64,000 nucleotides of DNA from Ascidiimonas aurantiaca. Its GTDB lineage: Bacteria > Bacteroidota > Bacteroidia > Flavobacteriales > Flavobacteriaceae. The stretch spans positions 1 to 64,000 of the forward strand of contig NZ_JBBEWR010000010.1 in assembly GCF_037646345.1 (NCBI RefSeq), read 5' to 3'. Shown one piece after another: positions 60,289-64,000 of this stretch (the stretch's first letter is position 1; the number at the start of each line of letters is the position of its first letter). Under the pieces are notes generated by a model that searched no databases, had not been told where the DNA came from, and was given only the letters and a program-made list of their open reading frames with translations. The position numbers were made by a program, and so were the translations under genes.

Positions 60289-61515
60289 ATGAAAAAGTCA
60301 TTATTTTTTGCATTTATCTTAATATTAGGTCTAATAGCTTGTGACAATGATGATGAAGCTGATTTAAGTACTGAAAAAAAAATTATTTCATTTTCTTTAC
60401 GCTCAAGTGAAAATAGTAATCTTTCAAAAGATATAATAGGAGTCATAGATGAGGATAAAAAAACCATCCTTTTAGAATCAACTGAACACATTCCCCTCTC
60501 TAACTTAAAACCCACCATACGTGTCTCTGAAGATGCTACCATAGAGCCAAATGACACCCTAAAGAAAGATTTTTTTACTCCAGTCACCTATACCGTAAAG
60601 GCAGAAGATGAAGCACCAATCTCCTATATCGTTACCATAAAGATTACGGATACATCAATAACGGACAGAGATGTACTGATAGATTGGTACAACTTAAATC
60701 CTAACAATACTTTAGATTGGGATTTTTCTGAAAATATGGAAAAATGGAGTGGAATCAAGGTTACAAACGGTAGAGTAACACAAATTGAGATCGACGATGA
60801 GAACCTATCATTGACAACACCATTAATAAGCAATTTGGATGAGCTTAACTCTCTGATAATCAGAGACAACAATATTACCATGCTACCTGTGGAAATTGGA
60901 AAGTTACAGAAGCTACGTACCTTAAATCTAACCGATAACGAATTGAAGCAATTACCTCAGGAAATTGCAACCCTTTCCGAATTGAATTTTTTGATATTAA
61001 GCAACAATAACTTAAACACATTGACCAGTCATATTGGTAATTTGAGCAATTTGATTCAACTGGAACTTTCATTTAACGACTTAAACAATTTGCCAAAAGA
61101 AATTGGGCAAATCAAAAGTCTTCAAAATCTAAGGCTTTACGGAAATAGACGATTAACATCTTTACCGATTGAGATAGGCAATCTTACGCAACTGGTGAAT
61201 TTGGATATTGGGTGGTGCAATCTTTCCATCCTACCACAGGAAATTGGAAATTTAATAAACCTTATAGATTTGCGAATGGATGAAAACAATCTTGTAGAGA
61301 TCCCAAGTACAATAGGAAATTTAATAAATCTTAAAACCCTTCAGCTTCAGAAGAACCGTATCTTAGAATTGCCCCCTGAAATGGGTCAACTTAGCAGTCT
61401 ATTGGTACTATTTGTTCAAGAGAATCAACTGACATCATTACCTAATGAACTGTGCAATCTTATAGATAGTAATAATATCTCTTTCAACAAAGATGTAGGC
61501 GTTTCATGCCCTTAA
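60289..61515 (+). CDS. Leucine-rich-repeat lipoprotein
   Basis: A 408-aa surface lipoprotein (signal ends GLIAC, Cys18). Residues about 30-120 form a DUF5018-like beta-sandwich (KIISFSLRSSEN ... TYTVKAEDEAPISYIVTI), then an N-cap (DRDVLIDWYNLNPNNTLDWD) and about nine 23-residue leucine-rich repeats of the type LPxEIGNLxNLxxLxLxxNxL to the end. LRR arcs bind proteins, so a role in adhesion or recognition is likely. The repeat type is also used by phage or host receptors, but nothing selects among these. Confidence 0.85.
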   Translation: MKKSLFFAFILILGLIACDNDDEADLSTEKKIISFSLRSSENSNLSKDIIGVIDEDKKTILLESTEHIPLSNLKPTIRVSEDATIEPNDTLKKDFFTPVTYTVKAEDEAPISYIVTIKITDTSITDRDVLIDWYNLNPNNTLDWDFSENMEKWSGIKVTNGRVTQIEIDDENLSLTTPLISNLDELNSLIIRDNNITMLPVEIGKLQKLRTLNLTDNELKQLPQEIATLSELNFLILSNNNLNTLTSHIGNLSNLIQLELSFNDLNNLPKEIGQIKSLQNLRLYGNRRLTSLPIEIGNLTQLVNLDIGWCNLSILPQEIGNLINLIDLRMDENNLVEIPSTIGNLINLKTLQLQKNRILELPPEMGQLSSLLVLFVQENQLTSLPNELCNLIDSNNISFNKDVGVSCP

Positions 61516-61654
61516 TTGAATCATTTGAATTAGGATCGTTTCCTTTAAGAGCTAAACGCAACTCCTAATAAAAGGCACAACCGGTGTTAGGAAAGGAATG
61601 ACTTAATTATGGAAAAAAATGAATTCTGCAATAATTCAATTGTTTGAAAATAGA

Positions 61655-62164
61655 ATGAAGCAGTTACTGTTTTTCTTGATTGGTGTTTTGTTATCTAACA
61701 CTACGTCTGCGTAGCAAAAACAGATAGAAAAATCTATATTGGGCATTAGAACCCCCGCCAACCGGCTATTTCAATATAATGCAAATCTTCCATTAGGGGT
61801 AAATGGAGAACAATACACAGCAAGTATTGCGGATATTCCAATAGTGAAAGATGTTGCAGTTCGTTTAGAAAGTTCTTATACCAAATTTGGCGATCAAGAG
61901 TAATTTAATACCGGACTGGCAATGAAATACTTTATAAGCGAAAAGCTTTATCTAATCAATGGCACGGAAATTCAGTTTGATGTAAATGATAAAACCGGTA
62001 CACCACAAAGAGAATTGATGCGTGTAAGCTTTAGTATGGGATATAGGGTAGATTCAGATCTTTTAATTGAATTAGGGTATAAACCAAGGATAGGTAGTCC
62101 AAATTTGTCTGTATCGGAAAGTATACTCAGTATTAGGGAAAGTACTTTTTTCTTAAAAGCATGA
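61655..62164 (+). pseudogene. Outer-membrane beta-barrel protein, broken by two stop codons
   Basis: One continuous frame from ATG 61655: signal peptide KQLLFFLIGVLLSNTTSA, then TAG at 61712-61714 exactly where Gln after the cleavage site is expected (CAG to TAG). The frame continues with EKSILGIRTPANRLFQYNAN and VRLESSYTKFGDQE, TAA at 61901-61903, then FNTGLAMKYFISEKLYL, and a stop at 62162-62164. Strands of a small barrel are evident. Two nonsense changes without frameshift mean recent decay. Confidence 0.75.
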
Positions 62165-62749
62165 TTCTAATTCGCATATCCAAGATGTTCTAGATAATAT
62201 CAAAATGTCGTCCGCCAGATTTCTAAAAACTTTGCGTTAGCATGAAAGTATATTTGAATAGATAACCCCTGGTTTATTCGCTTGTTTAAAAGAACGATTT
62301 TTTGGAATTCCTTAATAATATCATGTCCATACTGCTTTGATTTGCTATCTAAGTATAGCAAAAAAACATAGAATTGTTAAAATTAGGTAAAAAGGGTATC
62401 CCTTTCGGTGTCACTTAGACTTTCACCTTTATAAATGTGAAAACTTAACGGGTTTTATGCCTGCTACTTAGCTGGTTTTGGAATATGCGATTCCTATTTC
62501 CCTGTAAAGACCCTCCATCTTAAAAAAAGTATCCTGTAAACAATTTGTTTTAAAGGTTTTTTAGTAAGTTATGTTTTCTGGAAAAATATCTACTTTATAA
62601 TCCATTTAGTACCTACCTGTAAAATTATTAATGTCTTCATCGAGAAAAAACATTAATAAAGTAAGTAGGGTATTTTAAAACTTAACTGTTAACATATAGA
62701 AGTCGAAACCGGGGATACCTGTATCCCATTATAATTAAACCCCTTATTT
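62165..62749. other. Intergenic region, right edge of the AT-rich accessory block
   Basis: About 585 bp without a gene. No third copy of the tRNA-Ser end repeat was found here. The promoter of the DUF4382 gene should lie in the last 150 bp, but no perfect TAnnTTTG is visible. Confidence 0.4.
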
Positions 62750-63643
62750 ATGAAAACAAAATTGATTTTTGGTTTACTATTCATGACTCTTATTTTTGTA
62801 AGTTGTTCAAATAGTGATGAAACAACAAATACTGAAACTACCGGCAGGTTAAAGGTTCAGTTAACAGATGCTCCCTTTCCTTATAATTTCCTGGCCGAGG
62901 CTAATGTAACCGTTTTTAAGGTTGAGGCTCGACGGGTGGAAGATGAAAATTCAGATGATGACGCTAAAGAGAATAGCGAAGGTTATCCTTTCATAACTTT
63001 AATGGAAGAGGAAATAGAAGTCAATTTGCTTGAACTTACCAACGGCATCACACAACAGTTAGCTGATTTGGAAGTGCCCGCAGGTACTTACAATTTAATC
63101 AGGATCTATGTTAAAGGAGTTAATGTAGTATTAACAGACGGAAGTACTTATAATTTAAAAGTCCACAGTGGAGAACAAACAGGGATTAAAGTTTTTATTA
63201 AACCGGGACTTACCGTATCAGGAGGAATTTCATCTGATTTGCTTTTGGATTTTGATGTAAGCCGTTCTTTTGTTGTACAGGGAAATATAGATACTCCGGC
63301 AGGAATAAATGGTTTTATTTTTAAACCCGTCATCAAAGCAAGTAACCTGTCCACTTCAGGTACTCTTTTTGGTAATGTAAGCACTCTAAACCAGGAAACA
63401 GCTATTCCTTTAGAGGGAACACAGATTTCTGTTTTTGCAGCAGATACATTAAACACAACAGGCTTTACCGATGCCAATGGCGATTATACCATTATGGGAC
63501 TTAAAGCAGGTACTTACAAAGTACTGGCCGAATTAGAGGGGTATATTGCCAGTGATTATCTTGACATACAAATAGACGCCGGAAATAAAACCCTACAGGA
63601 TTTTATTCTTGAAGCCAACACCGCCTCGGGGGGTAGTGAATAA
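62750..63643 (+). CDS. DUF4382 lipoprotein with carboxypeptidase-regulatory-like domain
   Basis: A 297-aa lipoprotein (signal ends IFVSC, Cys19). DUF4382 spans about 33-205 (GRLKVQLTDAPFPYNFLAEANVTVFKVEARR ... GINGFIFKPVIKA). A CarboxypepD_reg-like beta-sandwich follows at about 212-290 (GTLFGNVSTLNQETAIPLEGTQISVFAAD ... GDYTIMGLKAGTYKV). Both are exported, non-catalytic domains. Base use resembles the core genes more than the preceding block. Confidence 0.85.
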   Translation: MKTKLIFGLLFMTLIFVSCSNSDETTNTETTGRLKVQLTDAPFPYNFLAEANVTVFKVEARRVEDENSDDDAKENSEGYPFITLMEEEIEVNLLELTNGITQQLADLEVPAGTYNLIRIYVKGVNVVLTDGSTYNLKVHSGEQTGIKVFIKPGLTVSGGISSDLLLDFDVSRSFVVQGNIDTPAGINGFIFKPVIKASNLSTSGTLFGNVSTLNQETAIPLEGTQISVFAADTLNTTGFTDANGDYTIMGLKAGTYKVLAELEGYIASDYLDIQIDAGNKTLQDFILEANTASGGSE

Positions 63644-63660
63644 AATAGGTTCATTTAAAA

Positions 63661-63688
63661 AAAAACAGGGCTTTGCCCTGTTTTTTTT
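63661..63688 (+). terminator. Strong terminator after the DUF4382 gene
   Basis: AAAAACAGGGC pairs with GCCCTGTTTTT around TTT, followed by TTT. It begins 17 bp after the stop codon. Confidence 0.9.
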
Positions 63689-63715
63689 AATATACTTTTC
63701 TGGTTGCGCTATATC

Positions 63716-63938
63716 CTAGCATACAACCTCATTTGCTTTTTGAGCTGTACCCCCTTGATCAACTGCTTGTAAAAGCTCATTGAAGCCAGAACCCTTAATA
63801 AGGGGCTCAATCTATTCTCTCATAAAAAAACATCTTTCTTCTCAAAACATCACTAATTAAGTCAATTGTAAGGGTTTCTTTTTTTGAATGGACAGAATCA
63901 TTCAAAATAATGGTATCATGACGTAAAGATGTTTCCGT
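63716..63938 (-). pseudogene. Remnant of an unidentified gene
   Basis: Minus-strand text RHDTIILNDSVHSKKETLTIDLISDVL (from about 63935 down) reads like protein but stops near 63810. In another frame the text IEPLIKGSGFNELLQAVDQ and GGTAQKANEVVC follows to a stop at 63716. It may be the C-terminal end of a frameshifted gene. Family unknown. Confidence 0.3.
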
Positions 63939-64000
63939 TTATACACCAAAAAACAGGCAATTTCTTATCTTTATCCTTCTGTCCTTTCAACCTGAAAGTT

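Noticed and set aside
61922..62164. An 80-aa standalone gene
   Set aside because: It is the C-terminal part of the larger broken barrel gene in the same frame from 61655.
1..64000. CRISPR arrays, insertion sequences, rRNA genes, prophage
   Set aside because: No regularly spaced repeats with unique spacers, no transposase, no rRNA and no phage structural gene were seen. The only tandem repeats are the coding ones at 208-1062.

Overview
The window looks like a marine member of the Flavobacteriaceae (Bacteroidota). The evidence is gene content and order (ftsK-lolA-lptG-ribB, dsbD-tilS, nhaC, a peroxiredoxin/thioredoxin/Tpx cluster), many short-signal lipoproteins, promoters with the Bacteroidota -7 element TAnnTTTG, few Shine-Dalgarno sequences and an AT-rich composition.

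Region 1 (1-4200) is an integron-like platform. A 281-aa tyrosine recombinase (3325-4170, +) is transcribed away from a small array of cassettes that all read the other way. Between them lies an attI-like head with a core site, two direct repeats and a -7 promoter element pointing into the array. Each of the two complete cassettes is bounded by its own short inverted repeat (TGTGTACAACA type for one, GCTTGTAAC type for the other). The separators fold like attC sites. The recombinase is shorter than IntI.

Region 2 (4200-46850) is mostly core chromosome: YifB/ComM, lipoproteins, an azoreductase/Crp pair, a di-heme-like lipoprotein, a two-component system, a CocE-type hydrolase, dsbD-tilS-lipase-pabB, an MsbA-like exporter, lpdA, an Lrp regulator facing a methionine gamma-lyase-like enzyme, nhaC, a peroxide-defence operon, and ftsK-lolA-lptG-ribB. 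It also holds two tandem double-Gly-type peptide precursors (10386-10766) with cysteine-rich cores ending in PPG-x-x-C, without modification enzymes nearby.

Region 3 (46864-about 62200) begins at a tRNA-Ser(UGA) gene whose last 18 bases are repeated 174 bp downstream, the mark of an integration site. To its right the sequence becomes more AT-rich and accessory: two decayed LamG lipoproteins, then a co-directional run of about eleven genes (49038-58760: methyltransferase, C45 Ntn-hydrolase, a decayed P-loop protein, two TraB/ChaN/Ere-fold lipoproteins, several exported unknowns, an S41 protease, a DUF4269 protein, a TlpA-like thioredoxin), a beta-barrel gene, a leucine-rich-repeat lipoprotein and a decayed outer-membrane protein. 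Four divergent promoters at the two edges of this run share one box, TTTGACAARCA, at a fixed 25-26 bases before the -7 element, so these genes are probably under one regulator.

Region 4 (62200-64000) holds a DUF4382 lipoprotein with a strong terminator and the remains of one more gene.
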